DNA of 64,000 nucleotides from Garcia nutans (Eukaryota > Streptophyta > Magnoliopsida > Malpighiales > Euphorbiaceae): assembly GCA_947685225.1 (NCBI GenBank), contig CANTUV010000051.1:5146001-5210000 (forward strand), given 5' to 3'. How positions within the stretch are numbered: position 1 is the stretch's first letter; every line of letters starts with the position of its first letter. The notes under the pieces were generated by a model that did no database searches, had not been told where the DNA came from, and saw only the letters and a program-made list of their open reading frames with translations. A program made the position numbers and the translations under genes. This document shows, piece after piece, positions 34,546-46,530 of this stretch.

Positions 34546-36170
34546 AGGTTTCTATGGAGAGAAAACAATATAAAATGCAACCGGATAAAATATATGTACA
34601 TAATATGTTCCATGAAAACTCACCAGGAACCATGCATTTCAATTAAATTAAAGGAAGAGTTAATTATCATACCTCTTGTAGCAAAAAACACGGCCCTTTT
34701 TCAGCAAACAAATGGATCACAAGGTGTTGTAGGTAACGAACACCCTCTACGGTATTCACATAAATGAATTAAACACTAAAAGAGGCGGTCGTATATACTA
34801 GCACTCCTTTTTTCTGAAAACACTTTTTAGAAAAGTTCTTTAATTCCTTTATAGTGTTTCTCTTTTTTTTTTCAAAGAAAAAAAATCATAGAGTTGCTAG
34901 TGGTTATAAGATGTATATATATAAGTTTTTTAGGAGAATTTTGTTAGGGTTTTTTCCTTTTACTAATTATCATCAATAATTAATAAAATAAAATAAAATA
35001 TTTATATATATCAAATATATATAAATTGAAATTATCTAAAACTACTTTTGGAAATAAATATATATACAAAAATTATAACCCCAATAAGTTTCTTTACCCA
35101 TTAAAAAAATATTTATACATCCTTAAATATTTTTTTATTAAAGAAATAAAACATTTTAATTTTCATAACATTTCTTAGAATGCATAGAAAGGGACTCGGA
35201 TTAATTATGTCTATTTTAATTTATTCTATGTGTGCGACTTTGTAAGTTTACTTAATATTGCCAATATACTTAAACAATGATTTCAGGCCTATAAATCATA
35301 AGCAGTCTCTAATAAGATATTAATTATGACTATCCAAATTAAGTGAAGATCGAAGATTCGACTAACTTTAATCCACAATAAAATATTTAGTCCTTTTGTT
35401 ATATGATATCTAGATGAATCATAAAATATAGTATATATCATCTTTATATTGATTAATCATAATTTCCTGATTCCCAAGAAGATTGATTTAACAAATAATA
35501 TTAGTAACCATTATTAATTTATTTTCAGTATTGTCAAGCATATTTCTCAGTTCTTACTTGTCAAAAGGTCTAGAGATATGTCTCTCACGATATGAGAGGG
35601 GCAAATCCCATGTAGATCATCTTGCCCCTCTACATGACTTATTAAATGTCCATTAATAATTTTTATTAAATTTATTTAAAGATGATATAGAATTATGTCA
35701 AAATATAAAACTCCTCATGTATAGAACCATAATAATTTTAGGTCAAATAATTAAATAATATTGTTATGATGAGAATCACTAATAATATTAATCCATATAG
35801 TATTATCATTTTGGGTATATCTAGTATAATATTCTATAACGTATACTTATATTTTGAATTAATATTCCATATTCATAATAAATAAAATATGACTAGTCAA
35901 ATTACATACAAGTCTTTATTTGTTATTATTTCATCAATAATGATCGATCATGGACAATTTAGAATAGAGTTTATTTTAAGGTTTTACTATCAAATCACAT
36001 ACTCGATAACAAAAAGTTGAATTATTTATTTATAGAACTTTAATCATATTAAAATAAAAACCACCATATAGTAAAAAAATCACTCATTTATTTTAATGAT
36101 TGTGATAATAAATATACATTCTATTGATCTAGGATAAAACACTGACATATTTTGCATAGAACTTCTATCA
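34546..36170. mobile_element. Unresolved insert of about 1.6 kb in the LINE
   Basis: LINE wording stops after about 34545 (zf-RVT region) and resumes at about 36170-36190 before the RNase H part. The DNA between is non-coding, AT-rich, and includes the phrase gatcatcttgcccctctaca, reminiscent of LTR or leader sequence. I could not find its ends or a target duplication, so the family is open. Confidence 0.45.
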
Positions 36171-36864
36171 CCTGTCAAATTTTGGGCCCTGTTTGGGAAA
36201 CTAATGTTAGGAAAAATTCATAAGGAATATGGAAGAATTTTGGCTACTCTGTGCTAGCTTATTTGGAAAAGTCGAATGAGGTTGTAGGGAAAGGGAAATG
36301 GCATCATGTACTCAAGTGGTCTAATAAGCTGCTATTTTTTCCATAATTATATTATTTAATTGCACAAGAGGCATCAAGTGATTCAGTTAGATGACCTATT
36401 AATGCAAATGAAAAATGGAAAAAGGTCTAAAAAAGGGTGGCTTAAGGTCAATGTGGATGCATCAGTAGATTTTAGAAATCATTGTATTGGTAGTATTTAG
36501 GAAACATGGGATTAACATGGTTGCATTATAGGTTTGCAAATATCCTAACCTTTAATCTTCGAGTACAGCAAACAAGGCAATAGGTACACATGAGGCCTTG
36601 AGTTGGATCAAAATTAAGAATTGGTTTATTCTATTACTGGAGTCATATACGCAAGAGGTGATCAATTATATTGAGAACAACTCCAATTTACTTTCTTCCT
36701 TAGGGCTTATAATTAATGATTATCGAGCTTTAACTTATTTTGTATTTGATTTATAATTTATGTTCAGTCATAGATCTGCGAATATAATAATGGCTCATAA
36801 ATTAGCTCGGGTCATTCTCTCTTTGTCAGATTATGTTGACTTGGGCTTAGATCAATCTTGATTT

Positions 36865-37827
36865 TGATCTTGACAATCAAATTGAAATGCTTTAATAGCC
36901 TCATTGAGTGTCTATATGGTAGAAAAGCAACTTAGAATGAGCTGAAATGTAAAAAACTTGAAGATTTGCTAAGTGATGAAAATCTATCTTTGAATTATTG
37001 CGCGACCGCACAATTGTTTCTGCAACTACATAACTGGTTGCGCGACCGTATAACTTAGTTTGGCAGAAAGGTTCACGGTGATGTGGAGCAATAAAGTCTC
37101 AATACGACAAGCAATCTCTCACCACTATGAAGTCGTGCGACCGTAAGATTCATTTAGCCGTTGAAGGACTTTAATGGCTAGTTGATGAACCAATAAGAAG
37201 ATGCCACGTGTCAAGTAGCCGTTAGAGATATGAATTATGCGACCACACAAATAGTCTGACACAGAAATCTAAAAAGATTTTATGGTTGTTGGAGTTAGAC
37301 TTTTCTACCCACTTTACCAACGAACAGAATTTGTTTGAGGCCTATAAATACCACCTCAAATAAGTCTTCTAGCAAGAGATTATATACCAATAATATCCAA
37401 ACTCTTGCAATTTATTTTCTTAAGTCTTCATCTTTTATCTCTTCATGTAAGGTTAAGTGTTAGCCATTAAAACACTATTATAAGGTTTAGTGTGAGCCAT
37501 AAATACTTGTTGGCTTTAAAAATTAGCCTAGAACAACTTTTGTAAGAGATTTGAGTATTAGCTTTAGGAAAACACTTGTAAAGTTTAGTGTGAACTTGTA
37601 AAAATATCAAGTTGGGAGTGAGCTTACACAACTTCAAGTATAGTGGAATACCCAATTGAGGTTGGGGAGTGGATGTAGGATTATTGAATCCGAACCACTG
37701 TAAATCTTTTGTGTTCATTATTCTCTACTCTTCTCTTGCGTCAACTTATTTTAAATTTTAAATTTGCTATCACCTTCTATAAATCAACCAATTTATCCTC
37801 CATCTTGGTTGTCATCTTGGAACAACA
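36865..37827 (+). mobile_element. Solo LTR, SIRE/Maximus-like copia
   Basis: 963 bp from tgatcttgacaatcaa to cttggaacaaca (TG...CA), flanked by gattt (36860-36864) and gattg (37828-37832), 4 of 5 matching. It has a TATA-like cctataaata at 37341-37350 followed by a pyrimidine-rich leader, a G-box CACGTG at 37205-37210, and four copies of a GCGACCG-type motif (about 37001, 37041, 37136, 37239). No internal region follows, so it is a solo LTR. The SIRE-like call rests on remembered LTR wording. Confidence 0.65.
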
Positions 37828-37832
37828 GATTG

Positions 37833-39400
37833 TATAAATTTGGTGAACTCTACTCCATCCTACATAATAAAGGCTTTGTCTATTGATCTAAATAAACACA
37901 CTTTATTTAATATATATATATATATAACTAAATTCAATTGCAATGCTTTTTATTTTTGGGTGCCTTAAACTCAATTGCAATGTCAATTTTTTAGCAATTA
38001 CAATATTTTTTTAATGTTAACATTAGTAGAAGATCTTTGTGACTTAAAAGAACTGATAACAAGTAAATTTTATTCATATTTGAGATATTACTTAGGCTTG
38101 TTATTAATTGAATCTACTAATTTTGATATGTTTTTGCAAAGGAAATAGCTTAAAGAAGGAAAGAGGACAAAATATAGGAAAATGGTTGATTGAGAGAAAG
38201 TGTAAAGAAAGTTGCTGATGGAAGCTTTGAGCATAAGTCTTAGGGAAGACTGACACTAGTTCAAATATGATACAAGAAAGATAAATCTGATAGCTAATAC
38301 TCCTTACCTTTTTGGGATATTTTAAAGTTACGAATTCTAGAATATATCAAAAGATATTTTTTTTTATTTTTATATATCCTTATTAGATTGATATTGTTTT
38401 GGGATATTAACTATTGTTATTTTTATTTTTCCTAATTAGACTTAGAATAGGAAACTTTTATATTTAGGAAAATATATAAGCTAGAGGATTCAACAACCGT
38501 AGCTAACTTTGTTTTACGTTTGGTTGCTGGATTATTTTCAATAGACAGAGTTTTTTTATTCAACTATGAGCAACTAATTTTTAATTTGATTAAAGCGTAA
38601 TTGAAGTTCAATTCGCAAAGATTGTGAGATCTAATCAACTTATCTCTTCTCTTTTTTAATTTTTAATATTTATATACTCTCGGTTGCTTATTTAAATTAT
38701 CATTTTGCTATTTGATTAACATGGCCTATTGCTCAATTAGTTAAATAATATATCATTATTCAAAACTCTTGAATTCATAATTGTTCTTAACATTTTGATA
38801 GTAGTGGCAATTAGGTATAATACTAAGAGAGTATATAATCTAATTAAAAAAAATCATGTACTTGAATTTATTAGTTAAAATTAGGTCATTCTAAACTTTA
38901 AGGTTATTAGTAATTAGATTCTATGGACGTTCTTATAAGATATGTTACTAACAAGAATTAATTAAAGAACAATTCCTAATTAATTTACAATTTCAAGAGG
39001 ATTGGTTGTTGCGAGCGTCTTCAATGCTAGAACTGATTTGTTAAAAATTAGGAAGTATAAATCTTTGAATCAAGGATCAATCTAAGAATCGAACCAAAAT
39101 TATTTCTTCAGCCAAATTCATTCTCATTGATAATTTCAAGTGCTATTTATCATTTCTAATTTTGTAAATTTATAATTTTTTAATTTTTAGAGCATTAATA
39201 GAATTTTTATTTTATTTTTTGAAAATCTCCATTTTTAATTTTCATCTTAATTATTTTTTTAGTCTCAAAAGAATTTTAATAAGTAAACAATTTCTAGACG
39301 ATCAACTCTATTCACTACTTTCGTAATTTATTTTGTTTAAGAATAGAAATTTACTTGTGGTGGCTTCGACACTCACCAAATTTTAGCATTCTTGCTAGAG
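37833..39400 (+). repeat. Probable 5' LTR/leader region of the Athila element
   Basis: AT-rich non-coding DNA that ends with ggtggcttcgacactcacca, near the place where Athila elements usually show a ...gttcgacactcgg... phrase between LTR and gag. I could not find the LTR start, and no matching 3' LTR was found downstream of pol. Confidence 0.35.
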
Positions 39401-41344
39401 AATTATTTTTAACTTATTTTATTTCTTTTAATGACGTCTGATCATGAAGAAGAGCTTTTTTAAGACCCAAAAATAGAGAAAATCGTTAAAGGCTTGAGGA
39501 AGAAAATGAAGTTGCAAAAACAAGCTTTAATGGTTGCATCTTCTATAATTAATCTGAATTCAATGCCAAATTTGGAATCTTCTTCAAGTGAATCAGAGGA
39601 AGAAAAGGTAATGTCCAAATAAGAGTGAACCTTATGGGAACTCGCTGCCCCTCCCGTAAACCAGTAGCCTTTATGCATCACCTATCCCACTTTAAATGTT
39701 GCGTCCAAACTTAAATCTAGTTTGATACATCTACTACCCAAAATCCATGATTTAGAGAGTGAAGATCCCCGCAAGCACCTAAAAGAATTCTATATTGTTC
39801 GTTCTAGTATGTGACCACAAGGGGTGTTATAAGAGTAAGTTAAACTTCAAGCACTCCTATTCTTATGGGATGATCGAGCTGAGGACTGACTATTTGATTT
39901 ACCATAAGGTTTAATCACTACGTAGATTAAATTGGTGAGAACTTTCTTAGACAATTTCTTTCCTGCTTTGTGAGTTGCAAATACAAAGAGAGAAATATGT
40001 GGGACTAAGCAAAAAGAGTCAGAAAACCTTTATGAGTATTAAGAGAGATTCAAACGATTTTGTGCAAGTTTTCCCCGACATAGAATTATAGATCAAGCTC
40101 TCTTATAATACTTTTACGAAGGATTGTTAATTACCCATATAAAGGAGTATGTTGGGTGCCGCAAGTGCATGCACTATAGTGAACAAAACTTCTCAAGCGG
40201 CTATAGATCTAATCTCTATCATGGAAAACACTTCACAATAGTGTGGAAGCAATAGAGAGACTACAAGAAAGGTTAACGAGGTAAGAATTTCCTTTCTTAA
40301 TCTAAAATTTTCCAACTGACGACTTTGGTGCAAAACATGGCCCTAGGTAATGCACAACCAGTTAGAGCATGTGAAATTTGTGCACATTTAGGAACACCCT
40401 ACAGATATGTGTCCCACTCTTCAAGAAGAAAATCTTCAACAAATGAATACCGTAGGTAGATTCCCCAACCGGGTGGGGAGACCATCCGAATTTTAGTTAC
40501 AGAGCTAAAGCGCATAATCCCTAACAATACTAGTCAAGGCCACCTCCACAACAACCCCCACCACCTTAAAAATCTGATATGTCTCTTCATGATATGTTTA
40601 AAGCTTTTATGACTAACACCCAATAGTTTCAACAGCAGACTAGATTGAGCATTCAAAATTTGAAAAGCCAGATTATCCAACTAATGATGTGAGTTAGTAA
40701 GTTAGAGTCTTAAGGGGAATTACCCTCTCAAATGGTGATCAATACAAAGCAAAATGTAAGTGCCATCACCTTGAGAAGTGGTAAAAAGCTGCTGAAAAAA
40801 GCGCAATAAAAATTAAGCCCTGGGTAGAGTTTAAGTAAAAAAGCATAACTTGAAATTGTTATTTAAGAAGAGTTGCGACCTGCCACGTCCAGCCCTGATC
40901 AGCCCATGCCATTAGTAATCCCATCTTTTTTTCCATAATGACTAGCTAAATCTAAGAATGAGAAGGAAGAAAAAGATATTTTAGTGAGTTTTTGCAAAGT
41001 CAAGGTGAACATTCCCTTACTTAATACAATTAAACAAGTGGCACGATATGTGAAGTTTCTAAAGGAGTTGTGTAGTAATAAGATGAACTCAATGGCATGA
41101 AAAGGTAAGTGTGAGGGAGAATATATCTACTATGATTAAAAAAAATTGCCTCCCAAGTACAAGGACCAAGGTATGTTTGCTATTTCATGTAAAATAGGCA
41201 ATTTAGGCATTACAAGAGTTATTTGTGATCTAAAATCATCTATTAATGTTATGTCCTTGTCTATTTACTCATCTTGACAAGCTGATTCTCTTAAAGAAAT
41301 AGGTGTGGTCATACAGTCAGCTAGCAGGTCTGTAGTTTATTAGA

Positions 41345-41509
41345 GTGTCAAGACATGTGTTTGTTCAAGTACATAGACTTATTTTTTCAGCTGACTTTTA
41401 TATACTTGACATGGAAGAAGATAAATCTTCTAAATCTTATAAAATTTTATTAGGTAAACCTTTTCTGAGCACAACTAAAATAAAAATAGGCATTCATGAT
41501 GGTACACTT
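41345..41509 (+). pseudogene. Athila protease remnant (5' side of solo LTR)
   Basis: An in-frame stretch ending at the insertion: ADFYILDMEEDKSSKSYKIL and LLGKPFLSTTKIKIGIHDGT. This is the C-terminal half of the retroviral-type aspartic protease fold region of Athila Pol. The same frame resumes at 42871 with TMKFDEK. Confidence 0.8.
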
Positions 41510-42865
41510 TGTGAGGCCTTAACTGATCACCAATCCGGCTGGCTAGGAAATTGGGAGCCGAAATGTTTACTGGGGCTAAATCTTACATGACACTACCACT
41601 TATGATCTCCTATTGGTTTAGTAAGCGCGAGTTTAAAATTATATTTTATTTTGAAAAGATTTGTTTCTTTTTAATTTTAAAAGAAACTCTCTTTTTGTTT
41701 TGAAAAAGGATAATGGCTTTTATTTTAAAAATTAAATATTGGAGAGTTACCACCTTAGTTTATTTTATTTGAAAAAATTAAGGGAAAATCTATTTAGTTG
41801 ACTTTATAAAATTAACTAATTCGTACCAAAAAAATATTAGTCTGAAATCAATTACGATGAGTCTCAGGCTAAGTTTTCTAACCAATTTAAAAAAATATGT
41901 TCTCTTGGATTGATTTTAACCTTTTTTATTTGAGAAAAAATGCGAGTTTAGTGGGTTATGCTTTAGTTAATTATGAATGACATTATTATGATGTATGTAC
42001 ATTTAATAATATAACATCCATTATTGCGTTGCAGAAAATAAATATTATAACTCCACCAAAATAATATTTTCAGGGGAGTTTCAACTCTAGCCCTTATGGA
42101 TTCTAGGTTGAGAATAAATCCCCAATTTATTAATTTAAAAAAATAGATAAATAAACAAAAGTATAATGGCGACCATTGCAAAACTCATTAAATATGCGAT
42201 GGAGCACAAAATATCATGAAAAAGAGAAAGATGAATAATAAAAAGTAATAAGGAAAATAATAAATAATAATAGAAAGAAAATCAAAATAAAAGGACTAAT
42301 TAGTTATTTGAGTGAGGGTTCACTACTCAGAGTAATATTCCAAATATCTCTACTTATCCTATTTGAATGTGAATTAAAGTTGTAAGTAGTTTGTGCCTTT
42401 GATTGTAAATGACTTTTAATTAACTAATTTTAGTTAATTAATTATCGAATTGAAACTGAGATAGAAAAGAGCATGATAACTTGGGTAGGCGTTGTTTCTT
42501 TACAAAAAGGTTAGAGGTTCTTGCCACTTCATAACTCCACTTGTGTGAAAAAATTAAATCAAATTAATTAGTGGTGGTGCAAAGAATTAATAACAATAAA
42601 AGAAAATTGAGTATATTAATTAATTTTTATCACAAGTGTAATTCCGCATAGTTTTGGGGTTCAAAATTCCCATCCCAAAACAAAAGGAGGAGGCTGCTAT
42701 TTATAGAAGTGGGATTAGGCTTCTGAGCCGTGAGTGACTCAAACTGGCCGTGGCCGCGCCAGGTGGCACAATCGATCTTCTTCTTTTTTAAGCAAAGATA
42801 TGCATGTGCGTTTTAATTTTAATTTTTTCAATTTTCTGAATTATGTGCAAAATTAGGGGTTCACA
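41510..42865. mobile_element. Solo LTR (1356 bp) inside the Athila pol
   Basis: It starts tgtgaggcc and ends ggttcaca (TGTGA...TCACA inverted ends). The flanks cactt (41505-41509) and ccctt (42866-42870) match at 4 of 5. The Pol frame is continuous across the two flanks when the insert and one flank copy are ignored, which fixes the ends. A TATA-like ctatttatag lies near 42698. No internal coding DNA, so LTR-LTR recombination has removed the body. Family not recognised. Confidence 0.85.
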
Positions 42866-42873
42866 CCCTTACT

Positions 42874-43242
42874 ATGAAGTTTGATGAAAAAATTATTAAA
42901 TTTAATATTTATGATGCTATGAAATATCCTAGTGATGTGTCTTATATCTATGGAATGAATGTAGTAGATTCTTTGAGTCAAGAATTATTTGAGCTAAACG
43001 ATATTGACAATTTAAAAGTTGTTCTTTGTAATAATATTACTGCTGGTAATTTGACAAATTTAGATAAAGAGATCGCTATAGATGAAGGACTTCACGATGT
43101 GGTGCACAAGATGGAAGTCTTTAAACGAGTAAAAGTTCCCACTTGATCTGAATTACCAACATCTCACACTAAATTTTTACCTTATATTGTGGAAGCACTA
43201 AGTTTGGAGTTGAAGCCACTAACCAATCACTTGAAATATGCC
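42874..43242 (+). pseudogene. Athila Pol remnant between solo LTR and TRIM
   Basis: Wording KFNIYDAMKYPSDVSYIYGM, then about 90 codons to a stop at 43144-43146. Downstream LELKPLTNHLKYA (43208-43242) runs into the TRIM and continues behind it as YPGENN. Confidence 0.8.
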
Positions 43243-43651
43243 TGTAAGACCTCAGGTGCTACCACTTCTCCTAAAACCAATTGGTGTCAGGAAAGATGCA
43301 TCCTTAGTCTTATAGTGCATTTAGCACACATGAGTACCCACGGCATTCAACTGTGACTTAGCCCTACACCTGGGCCTCTGCCATGGGATAATTACTATCA
43401 CGCCTTGTGTAACAATCTCCCCTTCGATAATTGCTCATGCTGGGAATCGAACATGTGATCTCGGCTCTGATACCACTTGTAGGATTTCAGGTGCTACCAC
43501 TTCTCCTAAAACCAATTGGTGTCAGGAAAGACGCATATCCTAGCGTTATAGTGCATTCAACACACACGAGTATCTATAACATTCAACTGTGACTTGGCCC
43601 CACACTTGGACCTTCACACACAGGATAATTACTGCCACACCTTGTGTAATA
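43243..43651 (-). mobile_element. TRIM (terminal-repeat retrotransposon in miniature) inside the Athila pol
   Basis: A 409-bp element on the minus strand: LTRs 43243-43414 and 43478-43651 (172 and 174 bp, starting tgtaagacctcaggtg and tgtaggatttcaggtg), internal DNA only 63 bp. That 63 bp holds a primer site TGGTATCAGAGC (reverse complement of 43464-43475) next to the 5' LTR and a polypurine tract GAAGGGGAGAT (43415-43425) next to the 3' LTR. A perfect 5-bp target duplication atgcc lies at 43238-43242 and 43652-43656. The right LTR ends TA instead of CA. No coding capacity; it must have been moved by another copia element's proteins. Confidence 0.95.
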
Positions 43652-43656
43652 ATGCC

Positions 43657-44070
43657 TATCCAGGAGAGAACAACATCTTTTCAGTGATTATCTCCAATAA
43701 AATCAGTAAGGAAGAAGAGCAGAGATTGATTCAAATGCTTAAAGAATACAAAGAAGCAATTGGATGGACAATAGCTAACATCAAAGGGATATCACCCTCT
43801 ACATGTATACATAAAATTCTAATGAAAAAAGTTAGCAAGCTAAGGAGAGAGACTCTAAGGCATGTGAACCCACCCATGATGGAGGTAGTGAAAAAGGAGA
43901 TTCTAAAGCTCCTTGATGCAGGTATAATCTATTCAATTTTGGATAGTAAATTGGTAACTCCAGTTCAGGTGGTGCCTATGAAAACATGTTTTACTATAAT
44001 TAAGAATTCAAATGGTAAGTTAATTTCTACTCTAGTTCAAAACGGATGGAGGGTTTGTATTGATTATTGA
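43657..44070 (+). pseudogene. Athila reverse transcriptase N-terminal remnant
   Basis: An open stretch with Ty3/gypsy RT wording: EYKEAIGWTIANIKGISPS, VKKEILKLLDAGIIYSILDS, VTPVQVVPM and GWRVCIDY, then a stop followed by KLNVSTRKDHFPLPF in the same sense. The conserved stretches mark the RT fingers. Confidence 0.85.
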
Positions 44071-45706
44071 AAACTAAATGTATCCACTAGAAAAGACCAT
44101 TTTCCTCTCCCATTTGTTGATTAGATGCTTTAACGATTAGTTGGTAGGACTCGCTACTATTGTCTTAATGGTTATTTAGGTTTTTATTAAAGTCTAGTAG
44201 CTCCGGAAGACCAGAAAAAGACCACTTTTACTTGCCCATTTGGTACTTTTGCAAACCAAAAGTGTTGTTTGGTCTTTGCAACATGCTAGTCACATTTCAA
44301 AGGTACATGGTAAGTATATTTTTAGAATATGTGGAAGATATCATAGAGGTTTTCATAAACGATTTCACAATATATATATATTCTTTTGATTAATGTTTAG
44401 CTAATCTAATAAAGTTTTTGAAAGATGTCTAGAGTCAAACTTTATTTTAAATTACGAAAAATGTCATTTTATGGTTGATCAAGCGTTGATTTTAGTACAT
44501 ATAGTGTCTGAAAGGGAGATTGAAGTGGATAAAGCAAAAATAGATGTGATTAAATCTTTATCTTACCACGTAAGCATACGAGAAGTTTGTTCTTTCCTTG
44601 GACAGTAAGATTTTTATAGGTGCTTCATCAAAGAATTTTCAAAGATCACTCAATCTCTATATCAGTTGCTGTAAATGAAGTGGAGTTTAAATTTGACAAT
44701 TCTTACAAAAAGGAATTTGACATGCTCAAGGAGATGCTAGTTTCTACACTAATTATACTGCCATTTGATTGAAATTTACCATTTGAAATAATATGTGACA
44801 CCAGTAATCGTATTGTTTGTGTAGTACTTAGATAAAGAGTTGGGAAGGAATTTCATGTTATTTACTATACTTCAAGAGCACTTGGTGAGGGCCAATCAAA
44901 TTACTCCACAACGGACAAAGAACTTCTAGTGGTTGTTATCTTCTTTATACTAAAGTAGTTATTTATTCTAATTATGCAACTTTAAAATATTTGCTCAAGA
45001 AGAAGGAGGCTAATCTAAGGCTCATCAGATGAATTTTTTAGTCTAAGAATTTGATTTGGGGATACAAGACAAGAAAGGATCGAAAAACTTGATAGCAGAC
45101 CGTCTTAGCTGGCTTCCATTAAATAAGGGACAACTTTCAATAAATGATTAATTTTCATATGAGTATCTTTTTTCAGTTCAACAATCGACCCCCTAGTATG
45201 TTGATATAGTTAATTATTTAGCTTTTTGAATTTTCCCTGATGATATGCCTATAACTAAAAAGGATAAGATTAAAAGAGAGGCTAAATATTATGTCTGGGA
45301 TGATCCTTATTTATGGAAGTATTATTCTGATTAGATTATTAGAAGCTGTGTTAAGGAAAGTGAGATTCAATCCATTTAAAATTTTTCTCATTCATATGCA
45401 TGGGGAGGACACTTTGGTCCCAAATGAATAGCTCGTAAAATTTTAGAGTGTGATTTATTTTGGCCTATCGTATTTTGTGATTCTTATTTGCACTTTAAGT
45501 CATGTGAAAATTGCTAAAAAATGGAAATTTAAGCTATAAGAATCAAATGCTACTTACACTTGTTTTAGTTTGCATAATTTTTTATGATGGGGTATTGATT
45601 TTATGGGGACGTTCCCCACTTCTTTTGGTAATTCTTAAATTTTGCTTGTTGTGAAAACATTTCAAAATGGGTAGAAGCTAAAGATACCCGAATTGACAAT
45701 GTTAAA

Positions 45707-46201
45707 GTGGTTGTAGATTTTATCAGGCCACATACTTTTATCATATTCAGAATATCAAGGGTCATTATAAGTGATAGAGGAATTCACTTCTACAATAAAA
45801 TGATAGATGCCCTCTTTAAGAACTATGGTATTGTTCATCGTGCATCCATAGCATACTACCCATTGACTAACAGACAAGTTGAGACATTCAATAGAGAAGT
45901 GAAGCCCATACTTGAGAAGACGGTTAATCCCAATATAAAGGATTGAAACCTACGTTTGGATGACACATTATGGGCTTATTGCACAGCTTACAAAACTCCT
46001 ATAGGAATGTCTCTATACCGTTTAGTGTTTGAGAAATCTTGCCACTTATCTGTAGAACTAGAGCACAAAGCCTACTGGGTTGTTAAGCATTGTAATATGA
46101 AGTTGGACGATGATGGTAAGCAAAGGATGTTGCAGCTTCAAGAATTAGAAGAAGTTAGAAATGAGGCTCATGAGAATTCAAGAATTTATAAAAAGAAATA
46201 A
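45707..46201 (+). pseudogene. Athila integrase remnant
   Basis: Two open stretches with integrase core wording: VIISDRGIHFYNKMIDALF, the catalytic-Glu region NRQVETFNREVKPILEKTVN, and LWAYCTAYKTPIGMSLYRLVF. A TGA at about 45944-45946 separates them. Upstream the zinc-finger part is degraded. Confidence 0.85.
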
Positions 46202-46530
46202 AGTCATTCAATGATTGGATGATCTCTAGAAAATAATTTTTTGTTGGGCAAAAAGTTTTACTTTATGATTCCAAATTAAAATTATTTCCAAGAAAGTTAA
46301 GAACAAGATGGATTGATCCTTTTTATTATCACTAACTTGTTTTTTTATGGTGCAGTAAAAATTCAAAGTTGAGAGACTAACAAAATCTTTAAAGTAAACA
46401 GGCATCGGTTGAAATCTTTTCACAAAGAATTTCAAGCTTATACAGTTGATGAAGTTAATTTAGAATGCCCAAAAAAAATTACTTAATTGATGACTATGTC
46501 TAGCCAAAGACACTAAATGAAAGTGCTATT

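Larger units (their letters stand above)
32350..36862 (+). mobile_element. LINE (L1-type) remnant, truncated and interrupted
   Basis: Pieces of one non-LTR retrotransposon ORF2 in order on the plus strand. They are: reverse transcriptase (RQGDLLSSLLFILCTEG and the catalytic VDDSLLLF, in place of the usual ADD, near 32490-32655); RT thumb/connector (33000-33375 and 33727-34200); a zf-RVT-like segment (SNVEHMPWYTSNL, SPLCHVFRESTFHCLVLC, to about 34545); and an RNase H-like domain (WLKVNVDAS, near 36440, to 36862). Many stops and frameshifts. The 5' part (endonuclease) is absent. Two MITEs and one larger insert interrupt it. No poly(A) tail is seen because a solo LTR abuts the end. Confidence 0.8.
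39431..46530 (+). mobile_element. Ty3/gypsy Athila element, decayed internal region
   Basis: Gag, protease, RT, RNase H and integrase remnants occur in Ty3/gypsy order with many stops. Gag-like wording lies at about 39830-40440, including a GAASACTIVNKTSQAA phrase matching the Athila Gag consensus as I remember it. Protease is at 41160-41510 (ILLGKPFL), interrupted by a solo LTR, and the linker is at 42866-43240. RT is at 43657-44600 (EILKLLDAGIIY, GWRVCIDY). RNase H is at about 44850-45130 and integrase at about 45300-46200 (VIISDRGIHFYNK). Past pol, a polypurine-like tgggaggaaat occurs near 46530. No intact frame. Confidence 0.85.

Noticed and set aside
39460..39681. 73-codon minus-strand frame as a gene
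   Set aside because: It is antisense to the decayed Athila gag start and has no independent support.
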